DNA of 64,000 nucleotides from UPXZ01 sp049840795 (GTDB taxonomy: Bacteria > Bacteroidota > Bacteroidia > Bacteroidales > Paludibacteraceae). Position numbers and translations under genes: made by a program. Below, piece by piece: positions 27,298 through 36,919 of the stretch (position 1 is its first letter; the number at the start of each line of letters is the position of its first letter). The notes under the pieces were generated by a model that was given only the letters and a program-made list of their open reading frames with translations, did not search any database and was not told the DNA's origin. Location of the stretch: the NCBI GenBank assembly GCA_049840795.1, contig JASGJK010000033.1, positions 31,522-95,521 on the forward strand, in the 5' to 3' direction.

Positions 27298-28143
27298 ATG
27301 AAATTACTCAAAATAGAAGCCGGAAACTTCTTTGCCGATGGTGGAGCTATGTTTGGCGTAGTGCCTAAACGGGTATGGCAAAAGCGTTATCCGTGCAATG
27401 ATGATAATTTTTGCATCCTTAATATGCGGTGTTTATTGGCAGATACCGGCAAGCGACTAATTTTAGTTGACACCGGTACCGGCGACAAACAACTTGAATA
27501 TCTGAAATATTATCATTTTAAAGATATAATCGATTTTGAATCTGAACTGAACAAACTCGGTTACACTTGCAGTGACGTTACTGATGTAATTCTTACCCAC
27601 CTCCATTTTGACCATTGTGGCGGCTGTACGAAATATAACGAAGATAAGACAAATGCCGAATTGGTTTTTCCAAATGCTATACATTGGGTGGGTGAAAAGC
27701 AATGGCAGAATTTTCTAAATCCAAATGTGCGTGAAGAAGATTCTTATTTTTCTGAGAATATACTTCCTATCGAAAAAGCCGGCAAGCTCAACTTGGTTTC
27801 CGAAAATCAATGGCTGTGCGACGAAGTAGAATTGCGTCTTTTTCACGGGCATACCGTAGGTCAAATTGCGCCGTATTTTCACTTTGATAACAAAACAATC
27901 ATCTTTACCGGCGATGTTATTCCAATGCAAGCAGCGCTACCTATTGCCTGGGTATCAGCTTACGACACATTCCCTATCACTTCGATAGAAGATAAAGAGA
28001 AATTACTGAAAGAAGCTGCAGATAAGGAGCAAATTTTGTTTTTTGAACACGATGCTTATCACGAATGTTGCATCGTAAAAAAAGTAAATGGAAAATATCG
28101 TGTAGATAAAGAATTGAAATTAGAAGATCTTTTTTTGAAATAA
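27298..28143 (+). CDS. MBL-fold metallohydrolase
   Basis: 281 residues, cytoplasmic (no signal). Zinc-site motif THLHFDHCGG gives His101, His103, Asp105, His106. Further ligands are His in FHGHTVGQ, Asp in FTGDVIP and the terminal His in FEHDAYH. The pattern resembles the lactonase/AttM-like branch, but that is not enough to assign a substrate; other members hydrolyse thioesters or phosphodiesters. Monocistronic, ending at a strong hairpin shared with the convergent peptidase gene. Confidence 0.88.
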   Translation: MKLLKIEAGNFFADGGAMFGVVPKRVWQKRYPCNDDNFCILNMRCLLADTGKRLILVDTGTGDKQLEYLKYYHFKDIIDFESELNKLGYTCSDVTDVILTHLHFDHCGGCTKYNEDKTNAELVFPNAIHWVGEKQWQNFLNPNVREEDSYFSENILPIEKAGKLNLVSENQWLCDEVELRLFHGHTVGQIAPYFHFDNKTIIFTGDVIPMQAALPIAWVSAYDTFPITSIEDKEKLLKEAADKEQILFFEHDAYHECCIVKKVNGKYRVDKELKLEDLFLK

Positions 28144-28156
28144 GCCCAACGCTTAA

Positions 28157-28222
28157 AACGCGTAACACCTTGCAAAATCTTAATTCCGTTGACTGGGATA
28201 ACTTTGCAAGGTGTTGCGCGTT
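28157..28222. terminator. Long hairpin between convergent genes
   Basis: Arms of 20 bp: AACGCGTAACACCTTGCAAA (28157-28176) and the complement at 28203-28222, with one mismatch, around a 26-base loop. There is no strong T-tract on either side. It sits between two convergent stops and probably acts as a shared terminator or mRNA end stabiliser. Confidence 0.65.
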
Positions 28223-28232
28223 ACAATCCACA

Positions 28233-30470
28233 CTATTTCTTAAAGTTACTCCATGCGGGCGGTGTTATCCCGATCAAATGTTTCACAAAGAAATCATACC
28301 GTTTGTGTTCACCATATTCATCACCCATTGTATGACCGGCACCGGGAATCACCACCAATTCAAAGTCTTTATTGGTTTTAATCAGCGCATTGCACACCTG
28401 ATATGTTGAAGAAGGATCTACATTATTATCCAGTTCACCTACCACTAACATCAATGGGCGAGACAGTCGCGCAGCATTCTCCACATTAGAACTTGTAACG
28501 TAAGACGGATCTATCGGATACCCCATCCACTGCTCATTCCACCATATTTTATCCATGCGGTTATCGTGACAGCCACACGAAGAGTATGCCGCCTTGTAGT
28601 GCTCCGGATAAAAAAGTAAACCTGTCATAGACTCCTGTCCACCGGCTGATGCGCCAAAAATACCGATACGGGTAGTATCGACATAATTATATTTTTTGCC
28701 CAAAGCGTTTGTCCAAGCTATTCGATCGGGGAAACCCGCATCTTTCAAATTTTTGTAACAAACTTCTTCAAATGCCTTGGAACGATACGAAGTCCCCATA
28801 CCGTCTAATTGAATAACGATAAAACCCAACTCCGCAATGGGATTCAGATAGCGGTTAGAAGTAAAAAATGCTTTAGGGGTATATTGATCACCGGGACCGG
28901 CATAAATATATTCCAGCACAGGATATTTCTTAGTCGGATCAAAATTAGTGGGACGAATTACAACTCCCCAAATATCCGTTTTGCCGTCTCTTCCTTTTGC
29001 TACAAATGGCTCCGGAGCTTTCCATCCGGTTTTGAGCAAAGCTGAAATATCCGCTTGTTCCAACGATAAAATCACTTTTCCATTAGCAGCCTCTCTCAAA
29101 ACCGCTACCGGTGCTTTGTTCACTAACGAATATACATCTACAAGGTATTTTTTACTATCTGAAAACCAAGCGCGGTGCATTCCTTCGTCAGGAGTTAAAC
29201 ATTTAAGCCCGCTCCCATCAAAACGAACTCTATAATAACGGATCAAATAAGGATCTTCACCCGGCACCATTCCATTCGCTGAAAAAATAATTTCACGTCT
29301 TTTTTCATTAACATCAACCACTTCACGAACGTACCATTGACCTTTGGTGATTTGATTTTTGACGTTTCCGGTCACGCGATCGTACAAATACAAGTGATTC
29401 CAATTGTCACGCTCGCTCATCCATATTATTTCGTTGGTATTCAACAAGTCTTTACGATAGCGCCGACTATAATTGACAAAGGTTTTTGACGTTTCTTCAA
29501 TGAGTGTACGCACTTTTCCTGTTGCTGCCGATGCTTCTAAAACCCGATAAACCTTATGTCCGCGTTCATTATATTCAAAAGTTACCGTTTTACTATCCGA
29601 TGACCATTCGTATCCGTCCAAGTAGTATTGATTTTTGAACAAATCAAGCGAAAGTTCTCTCTTCTCTGCCGACTGCACGTCAATAATTACAGGAATACGT
29701 GTAGCAAGCGAATCTCCCGGCTTTACATAATCACATACCCGCATTTTAGGTTGCAATTGGTCGGAAGGAGACGATTCAATTAACGTCAGTGTACGGATAT
29801 TTACTTTATTTAATTTTGAAACAATGATTTTTTTTGAATCGTGAGACCAAACCGGATACACGGAATAGTAAGTATCGGACGTTCCGTCGGAGGTTAATGC
29901 TTTTTCTTCGTTGGATATTAAATATCGCACATACAGATTGTTGTCCCTTACAAAAACTTCCATCTTCTTGTCCGGAGATACGATTGCCCCTCCGATTTTT
30001 TCGGTGTTTACTGTCCCCCAATATCCTCCTCTATCCCGGCGCGATGATTCTCCATTACCAAATAATGTATCGGAGCTTTGCACATATACATACTTTGCAT
30101 TATTTAGCACAAAACGGAAAGTATCCACATTTTCAGACACATTTAACATCGGTAACGACAAATAGAGTGAATCTACTTTTTTAGCAGTAACCCGAGACAA
30201 TTTGGTTGCCAATTTGCTACGGTTAAATAACATTGTACGATCTTTGTCCAAAACATCAACCAACACGTATTCATCCCCCTTGGGCGTGTGTCTTACATAC
30301 CAGAATTTATTTGTTTTTTCGATCCAGCGCGGAGCTACATCAGAATAAAAAACCTTGTTTCTTACCGAATCCGGATAAGAAAACGCTCGTTTATAATCAG
30401 ACACCGTTCCTTGTGAGAAAAGCAGTAGTGTGCAAAAATAGCAGAGAAAAGTCAATAGATTTCGTTTCAT
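28233..30470 (-). CDS. S9 family peptidase, dipeptidyl peptidase IV type
   Basis: 745 residues with a signal peptide (LLTFLCYFCTLLLFSQG), so periplasmic or surface-exposed. An N-terminal beta-propeller (about 30-480; WSSDSKTVTFEYNERG and ISNEEKALTSDG are typical blades) precedes the alpha/beta hydrolase domain. The catalytic triad is Ser608 in GASAGG, Asp681 in GELDNNVDP and His713 in GAGHTMG. It probably removes dipeptides, often Xaa-Pro, from peptides that feed amino-acid fermentation. Complete and unbroken. Confidence 0.93.
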   Translation of the reverse strand: MKRNLLTFLCYFCTLLLFSQGTVSDYKRAFSYPDSVRNKVFYSDVAPRWIEKTNKFWYVRHTPKGDEYVLVDVLDKDRTMLFNRSKLATKLSRVTAKKVDSLYLSLPMLNVSENVDTFRFVLNNAKYVYVQSSDTLFGNGESSRRDRGGYWGTVNTEKIGGAIVSPDKKMEVFVRDNNLYVRYLISNEEKALTSDGTSDTYYSVYPVWSHDSKKIIVSKLNKVNIRTLTLIESSPSDQLQPKMRVCDYVKPGDSLATRIPVIIDVQSAEKRELSLDLFKNQYYLDGYEWSSDSKTVTFEYNERGHKVYRVLEASAATGKVRTLIEETSKTFVNYSRRYRKDLLNTNEIIWMSERDNWNHLYLYDRVTGNVKNQITKGQWYVREVVDVNEKRREIIFSANGMVPGEDPYLIRYYRVRFDGSGLKCLTPDEGMHRAWFSDSKKYLVDVYSLVNKAPVAVLREAANGKVILSLEQADISALLKTGWKAPEPFVAKGRDGKTDIWGVVIRPTNFDPTKKYPVLEYIYAGPGDQYTPKAFFTSNRYLNPIAELGFIVIQLDGMGTSYRSKAFEEVCYKNLKDAGFPDRIAWTNALGKKYNYVDTTRIGIFGASAGGQESMTGLLFYPEHYKAAYSSCGCHDNRMDKIWWNEQWMGYPIDPSYVTSSNVENAARLSRPLMLVVGELDNNVDPSSTYQVCNALIKTNKDFELVVIPGAGHTMGDEYGEHKRYDFFVKHLIGITPPAWSNFKK

Positions 30471-30705
30471 AGATTATTATAAAATTTAAAATTTCTCAAC
30501 AAAATTATCCAAATGTTTTATTTGTTTTGCTACGAAGTAATCTGATCATTCAACAATCGGAATGTAATATGGCAAGCAACAATCCAGTTATCACCTCGTT
30601 TTGTATGCAAATATAGGGATAAACCGGCACATCTGGGTGTACTATATTTGCAGATAAAGCGCTAATAGTGTCTTTTTTCGATATTTTTCTTTTTCTAAAA
30701 TAAAA

Positions 30706-30745
30706 AACGAGAAATCCAATTTGTTGAATTTCTCGTTTCTATTTT
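30706..30745 (-). terminator. Intrinsic terminator after rplS
   Basis: Arms AACGAGAAATCCAA (30706-30719) and TTGAATTTCTCGTT (30724-30737), one mismatch, with T-rich tracts on both sides so it can act in both directions. 15 bases after the rplS stop. Confidence 0.85.
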
Positions 30746-30759
30746 TTTGTTCAAAAGAA

Positions 30760-31104
30760 TTATACTCTTCTTTTGATGCGGGCTTTTTTGCCGGTAAGCG
30801 CACGTAAATAGTACAATTTTGCACGACGTACTTTACCTCGTTTATTCACCGTAATGCTTTCAATAAATGGGCTGTCCATCGGAAAAATACGTTCTACACC
30901 GATATTGCCTGAAATTTTACGTACAGTAAAGCGTTTTTTCTCTCCGTGACCCGAGACACGAATCACATCGCCACGATATTCCTGAACACGTTCTTTGTTA
31001 CCTTCTTTGATTCTGTAAGCAACTGTCACAGTATCACCACTTTTAAATAAAGGATGCGTTTTTTCTACTTTGAAGGCTTCTTCTGCAACTTTAATAAAGT
31101 CCAT
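30760..31104 (-). CDS. rplS: 50S ribosomal protein L19
   Basis: Large-subunit protein at the 30S-50S interface. 114 residues, standard length. Signatures: GDTVTVAYRIKEGNKERVQ, FTVRKISGNIGVERIFP and the C-terminal RRAKLYYLRALTGKKARIKR. Transcribed alone from a textbook Bacteroidota promoter and closed by a strong terminator. Confidence 0.97.
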   Translation of the reverse strand: MDFIKVAEEAFKVEKTHPLFKSGDTVTVAYRIKEGNKERVQEYRGDVIRVSGHGEKKRFTVRKISGNIGVERIFPMDSPFIESITVNKRGKVRRAKLYYLRALTGKKARIKRRV

Positions 31105-31193
31105 AACTTTTTCTTATTTTTTAAGTTGATACTATGCGCAATATACACAGGATTCACATTCCACTGTCAGAGATTACGCTGAATTTTGGAGTG

Positions 31194-31226
31194 CAAAGGT
31201 ACAATATTTTTTTTTATTATGCAAAA
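31194..31226 (-). promoter_or_regulatory. rplS promoter (-33/-7)
   Basis: On the minus strand TTTTG (31222-31226) is followed after 20 bases by TACCTTTG (31194-31201). Excellent match to the Bacteroidota consensus; it lies right after the stop of the upstream permease pseudogene. Confidence 0.75.
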
Positions 31227-31239
31227 GTTTTTTTGAATT

Positions 31240-32661
31240 TTAAAGTGTGAGTTTACCGGACAGCAACAGATAGACAATCACCAAAGCAATTAAAATCAAC
31301 AGCCACATTATCAGCAGTTCCCAGCTTTTAATTTTTTCGCCTTTTTCTTTTTTGGCTTTGTAAAATAATATGGCACCCAACGCATAAAAAAGAATGGCGA
31401 GAAACACATACTTCATTCCCACGGTATAAATCACATAAGCCGAATAAACCGTACTCACAAAAGCAACCGAACAGATGAAGTCTGATTTTCTTTTTTCCGT
31501 GCCTGATAAGCGATTTTCAGGGCAAAAAGCGCCGAAAAAAAGTAAGGAATCAGTATCAAAGATGTAGCGGTGGTTATAGCCATCAAATATGTTTCGTTGA
31601 TTGCCGGCGACAAAAACAGCCAGCAAAAAAAACTGTGTAAAAAACAGCGATAGCAACAATGCGTTAATCGGCGTTCCATTTTTATTCTCCTTGGTCAAGA
31701 CAGATGGCATTACGCCACTTCTTGCAGCTGAGTACATTGTTTCGGTAGAAAGTAACAACCATGAAAGTCCCGCTCCCACAACCGACACCATAATGCCTAT
31801 CTGTACAATGTAAGCGCCCGATTTCCCTATCTGTGTTTTTTCCAACACCATTGCCAAAGGCGTTTTTGAATTTAACAATTCGCCGGCAGAGACACTCGAC
31901 ATAGCCACAAAGGTAATCAGAATGTAAACCGCCAGCACAATTAAAAATGATATAACCGTAGCGTATCTTACCGTCCGTTGGCTCTTAGCTCTTCCCGAAA
32001 GTACCGTACCGGCTTCCATACCTACAAAACACCATAAAACGATAGCCATTGCTCCTTTTATTTGCATTGCCGGTGAAGTGTGTGCTTCTGACACTGCCAA
32101 CGTATATTTCCAATCGGGAATATTAAAAAAAACCTTCTTGAAGTATGAAAAAGCCAAATAAAATAACCAATAAGATAGGTATCATCTTTGCTGCAGTAAC
32201 CACAAAGTTAGTGACAGCGCCCTCTCTTATACCGGATGCAATCACCAAGAAATAAATCCAATTGATTGCCGAACCGATAAGAAAACAGACAAAGGGAGAA
32301 GAGCATGCTCGCCAAGCATATCGTTAAGTGTTTTGAAAAACAGAAGCAAGTAACTTATATTGCCGAGCCAACCCATTGACCAATAACCCCAAGCGGAATT
32401 AAACCCCATATACTCACCGAAACCGGCTTTGGCATAATCAAAAATACCACTCTGTAATTCCGGTCTCCGATGATTGAGATAGACAAATACCAATGCAAGC
32501 ATTAACGCCCCTACACCACCAATCAACCAAGTAATCATAGCCCCCTGTGGATTAGCGACCGCTATCAAATCTTTGGGAGAATTAAATATTCCCGAGCCAA
32601 CCATTGAGCCAATACCTATAAAAACCAACAGCCAAAGGCTTAATTTTTTCTCTCCATTCAT
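31240..32661 (-). pseudogene. APC-family amino-acid permease with several frameshifts
   Basis: Multi-pass amino-acid antiporter or permease. The start MNGEKKLSLWLLVFIGIG and GSMVGSGIFNSPKDL mark the APC family, closest in style to arginine/ornithine or lysine permeases. The frame shifts near 32290 (after VFLSVRQ, where the next frame gives CFLIGSAINWIYFLVIASG) and near 32135. It shifts again near 31620 and near 31500, where INETYLMAITTATSL belongs in the protein. Joined up, about 470 residues with 12 or so hydrophobic segments. Either a decayed gene or a cluster of read errors. Confidence 0.75.
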
Positions 32662-32706
32662 TTTTTACAACAAAAGTTGGTGACAGACGACACCAACACG
32701 TAAACA

Positions 32707-35700
32707 TTACACATTCAAGACCTCCGAGAGCATCACATATACCAAATACATCTCCGTTTCGTAATTCATTTGACACAAAATGTCACCATATCGCGCTATT
32801 TGTTGCCTATGTCCGGCTCGCTTTTCAATTCCAAATTTATAATCCGTAATAATCGCTTTACGACCATTGATAATCACCCTGTCAGGACGGTAATGTCCGC
32901 CATCAGGCATTAAAATGGTGGCTTCATTCAGCACTTTTCCTTCAGCATAAAACCAAGTTTCAATTTGAGGCAGTTTCCAAAAGTTAGTCAACGTCTGTCG
33001 AATGATTTCACTTTCCTGTTGATTTATTTTTCCTGCAAATATCAATTCACGAATCAAGCTTTCGTCTTCATTGGGATGCGAAAGTCGTTGCATCAACTCG
33101 TGCATAATGACCCCAAAGTTCAATGGATTTTCGGCAATGGTCTTATCTATTTTCCACTCATCTAAACTTAACGATTTAATTTTTAAACGATTATTTATCT
33201 GTAAAATCGGATAATCGACCAAGTTGACAACTTCTTTTTCATCTGTAAGCTTATCGTTAACAACCACCGGCGAATTTCCGAGTTCATAATATAAAGATCC
33301 ACTATCGTCCTGTTCCAAACCGCCCTCTTCCAATGATTTCAATTCCACATATTTATACAACATATCCGAGAGAGAGGTCAACTGCTCCATGTCCCATTTT
33401 TTACTGTTTGCTTTTTTCTCTTTGGGGAGTGGCGTAAAACAAATCAGTTCGTGGCGAGAACGTGTAAAAGCCACGTATGCCATATTCAGACTATCAACAT
33501 ATTGATGCAGTAATTCATTATAATACTGTTCGGCAAAAATCGAGTTTCCTAATTTAGATGTAAAATTAATCGGAATCAGGGGCAATTCATTAAATGGTTC
33601 TTCGGTAGTCTGAAGCCACATCAAACTCCTATTTTTGGCAGCATCCAACCACCAATTACAAAAAGGGATAATCACCACTTTGAAGTCAAGTCCTTTCGAC
33701 TTGTGAATAGTCATTACCCTCAATGCCTGTTGATTCTCGGGTGTGCTAATCGTTTGCTTGCTCCCTTTTTTATTCCACCATTTTAGGAAACTGCTTAGAT
33801 CTCCATTTTTTGAACTTACAAATTTAAATACCACATCTTGAAAAGACTGCAAAAAAACCGCTTCATTGTTCCAATCGGCAAGTTTAAACACATCAATAAT
33901 CGTCTCGGTAAGTTCATATAGTGAGGCATAACGAATTTCATCCAGCAATCGGTTTTCTTCAACAGTAAAATGGTGCGAAATGCCCTTAAAATTTTCCGGG
34001 GCAGCCGTCAAAGATAATTTTCATGGCTTCTTCATCGGTTTTCTTTTGCTTTCCGCGTAAATATCCGTAATTCATAATTGCCCGTTCGATGTCGTTTTCT
34101 GGATTTTCGAGCACACTCAATACCGCTGCAAGAAACTCAACTGACAATGATGAAGTCAATAAAATCCCTTCATTACCAATCACATTGTACGAAATATCTT
34201 TTCGAGCTTCGGGGGAGTTTTTATACGTGAACAAATAATTTGTTAAGATCACCGCTTCCTTATTTTTGCGCACTAAAAATGCAATATCAGAAAGTCGATA
34301 TCCTCTGTCCACTAAATTTTCAATCAATTTAGGAATACGTTCCAAGCTTGATTGCATCCAACCGGCTTCATTTTCATCCTGCGGAATAAATTCAACCTTT
34401 ACGTATCCTGCGCCTGCTTTTGGCGATATTTGCTGATGAACATCCCGATAAGCGCCCGAAATTTTCCCGGTCAATTCATTCAAAACGGGATACACAGCCT
34501 GCAAGGGTTCAACGCTTTCGTTAAATTTCAGTTGTATCAATTGCGATGCTTTCTGAAAAAAATCGTTATTGAAACCAATAATATTTTCATCACTTCGCCA
34601 GTTTGTTTCGAGTATCTTATTTTCCAGTTGACCTGACAAGAAATCTTTGTTCACCTGTTCCTGGAGCAGCTTCCAATCCGAATTTCGCCAACGGTAAATG
34701 CTTTGCTTCACATCTCCAACCAACATATTTTCTTTACCGTAATCTAAACTCTCTTTGACAAGCGGTCTAAAGTTTTTCCATTGCATCACCGATGTATCCT
34801 GAAACTCATCAATCATAAAATGATCTACATTAATTCCCGTACGTTCATATACAAAAGGAGTGTCACTATCTTCTATAATCCTATTCAGCAGCATATTCGT
34901 ATCCGAAATAAGCATCGCATTTTGCTCGGAAGAATACTGCTTGATATACATAGCTAAATCAGACAAAACGCCCAACGTATTCAAGTGTTTTGTAATTAAA
35001 TCTGCCGTATTGTACCTTACCATCCCTTCGGAGATCAATTTTAAAACATTTTTCAACACATCTCCCAGTCCATCATCATACGCAGCTTCAATAGCGTTTT
35101 TCACCCCCTGTGGTTTCGATTTGGAATAACAGTTTGAAACATCTTCGGCATATTTCACAAATGTATCTTTTATCTCGAAGTTTTTATTTTGAATATTTTC
35201 CGAGGGTTTTGTGCATCATCGAACGGCTAAAATCATCGGGTGTTAGATTATGACGTTTCAGTATATCCAAAGCTTTAACAGCTTCATCAGTCGCTTGTTT
35301 TTCAAAATCGGCTTTTGTTTTTTTTATTTTACCGATATATTCATTCAAAAACAACTTATCATGCAGTTTTTTATTGGTTTCCTCCGCTTTATACTGATAG
35401 TTTTCTTTGAAAATTTCCTTGCCCAATTCTAAAATATTGGTACGGATATTCCAGTTTTCGGACTGCTCCACTTTTTCTTCAGCATATTTGGTCATCCATT
35501 GCAGAAGTTGCTTATTATCTTCTTTTGATAAATCCTGAAACAAAGCATCCACTGCATTTTCAAGAGTTTCTTCGGTGTCTAACTCCAGATTATAGCCTCC
35601 ATTTATTCCTATTTCGCGTGCAAAATTGCGTAATACCTGTTGAAAAAAAGTATCAATTGTACTGATCGAGAATGCTGAATAATCGTGTAAAATACGGATA

Positions 35701-35989
35701 AGAATTTTCTTTGACTGCTGGTTGACCTCGTCTTCGGTAAGCGTAAATTCTGTCATCAATACCGAACGATAGTCCGACTTATCGCCTTGCGCCAACTTAA
35801 ACAACTCTTCCAGGATACGCCGATTTCATCTCTTCGGTAGCTTTTATTGGTGAATGTTACCGCCAAAACACGCCGATGCGCCCGTTCACTTTGATGAGCG
35901 TTAAAAAGCAAACGGATGTAATCTTGTGTGAGACGATACGTTTTTCCGGAACCGGCAGAAGCGCGATAAATATTGAGCATATCAGTCAT
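32707..35989 (-). pseudogene. UvrD/RecB-like helicase-nuclease (AddA type), frameshifted
   Basis: A single long helicase-nuclease of about 1090 residues appears in four pieces. Walker A is YRASAGSGKTYRL at the N-terminus; motif Ia VLAVTFTNK; motif II MIDEFQDTSVMQW; a late motif TIHKSKGLDFKVVIIPF. The C-terminus has a PD-(D/E)XK nuclease region (RPDRVIINGRKAIITDYKFG). Frames break near 35820-35845 (two extra bases restore TEEMKS and RILEELFKLA), near 35195, and near 34000. Each is repaired by ignoring one base. Role: processing double-strand breaks for recombination. The AddB-like partner usually found nearby is not seen. Confidence 0.8.
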
Positions 35990-36146
35990 TTAACCCCTTA
36001 CAAAGGCTTTGATTCAGAATTGGTTTTTATTAAAATACCAACTAACCGAATGAAAGGGAAACTTATGTTGTTATTGATTTTGATATTTGCAAAAGTAAGA
36101 ATTTATTTTCGAATGAGAATAACCAATATACTTTACATTATCAATT

Positions 36147-36374
36147 ATTCAACTTTCGCAAGTTCTTAAACGTCTGATTCTATGAATATTAAAAACATTT
36201 GCATTCAGACTATCAGACACTTATAAGAATCAAGGGTTTTAATATTATTCTAAGTTAGACCTCACCCCCAACCCCTCTCCCGATGGAGAGGGGGGGTACG
36301 TAGTGAGAGTAATAAAATTATCACACCAACGTAAATCCCTGTAATTGTGTAAATTACACGTGCTAAAGTTGAAT
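36147..36374. repeat. 228-bp MITE-like repeat, copy B
   Basis: Same sequence family and orientation as 12737-12962, with terminal inverted repeats ATTCAACTTTCGCA and (complement of the right end) ATTCAACTTTAGCAC. It is flanked by a 5-bp direct repeat CAATT (36142-36146 and 36375-36379), which supports transposition. Internal CCTCTCCCGATGGAGAGG forms a hairpin. Confidence 0.78.
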
Positions 36375-36794
36375 CAATTAGACATATGACTTCGAGACAT
36401 CAAAAGAATTTATTTATTCCATTTTTGAGAATGAGTTTTTTCCTATTGATACTTAAGACCAAGATTACAGGGTTAACGCTCCTTTATTTTTCCTTTTTTT
36501 TATTTGTTACGAAGACATCAGAGCTACGCTCCTCAATTTCTTTATTCATCTAACAATTACAATCTGAATACCACAAAAATTCTAATATTTTTACCGAACG
36601 ATAATAATTCAAGTATAAGCAACGTAGTTGCGGTATCTTTATTGTAAAACAAATTGCCAACTAAACGCTGAGGGGCGTAGCCCTGATTTCTATATTGGCA
36701 ACTATTTTTTATGTTTCACACAATTAACGACCAAACCTTCAAAATACTCTTTCTGTCAGAACACCTTTTCAGTGATTTATTTTCAAATATTTTC

Positions 36795-36824
36795 TTGACG
36801 ATTTTATAAAAATTTGTATTTTTG
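36795..36824 (+). promoter_or_regulatory. Tricorn-protease gene promoter (-33/-7)
   Basis: TTG (36795-36797), 19 bases, TATTTTTG (36817-36824): a full match to the Bacteroidota consensus, 96 bases before the ATG at 36920. Confidence 0.7.
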
Positions 36825-36919
36825 ACGTTTTTATAAGCATCCTGAAAACATTTTAAAAACAAACATTGAATCCATTCTTTTTTATAATGTTGTAAATCAA
36901 AAATATTAAATTCACAAAT

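Larger units (their letters stand above)
35990..36919. other. 930-bp non-coding region with a MITE and a promoter
   Basis: Contains the repeat at 36147-36374 and the tricorn promoter at 36795-36824. A small inverted pair (TTGCCAA/TTGGCAA) lies around 36650-36710. Otherwise AT-rich, with no ORF or RNA gene I can support; an open frame at 35876-36169 is a shadow of the helicase plus repeat. Confidence 0.6.
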
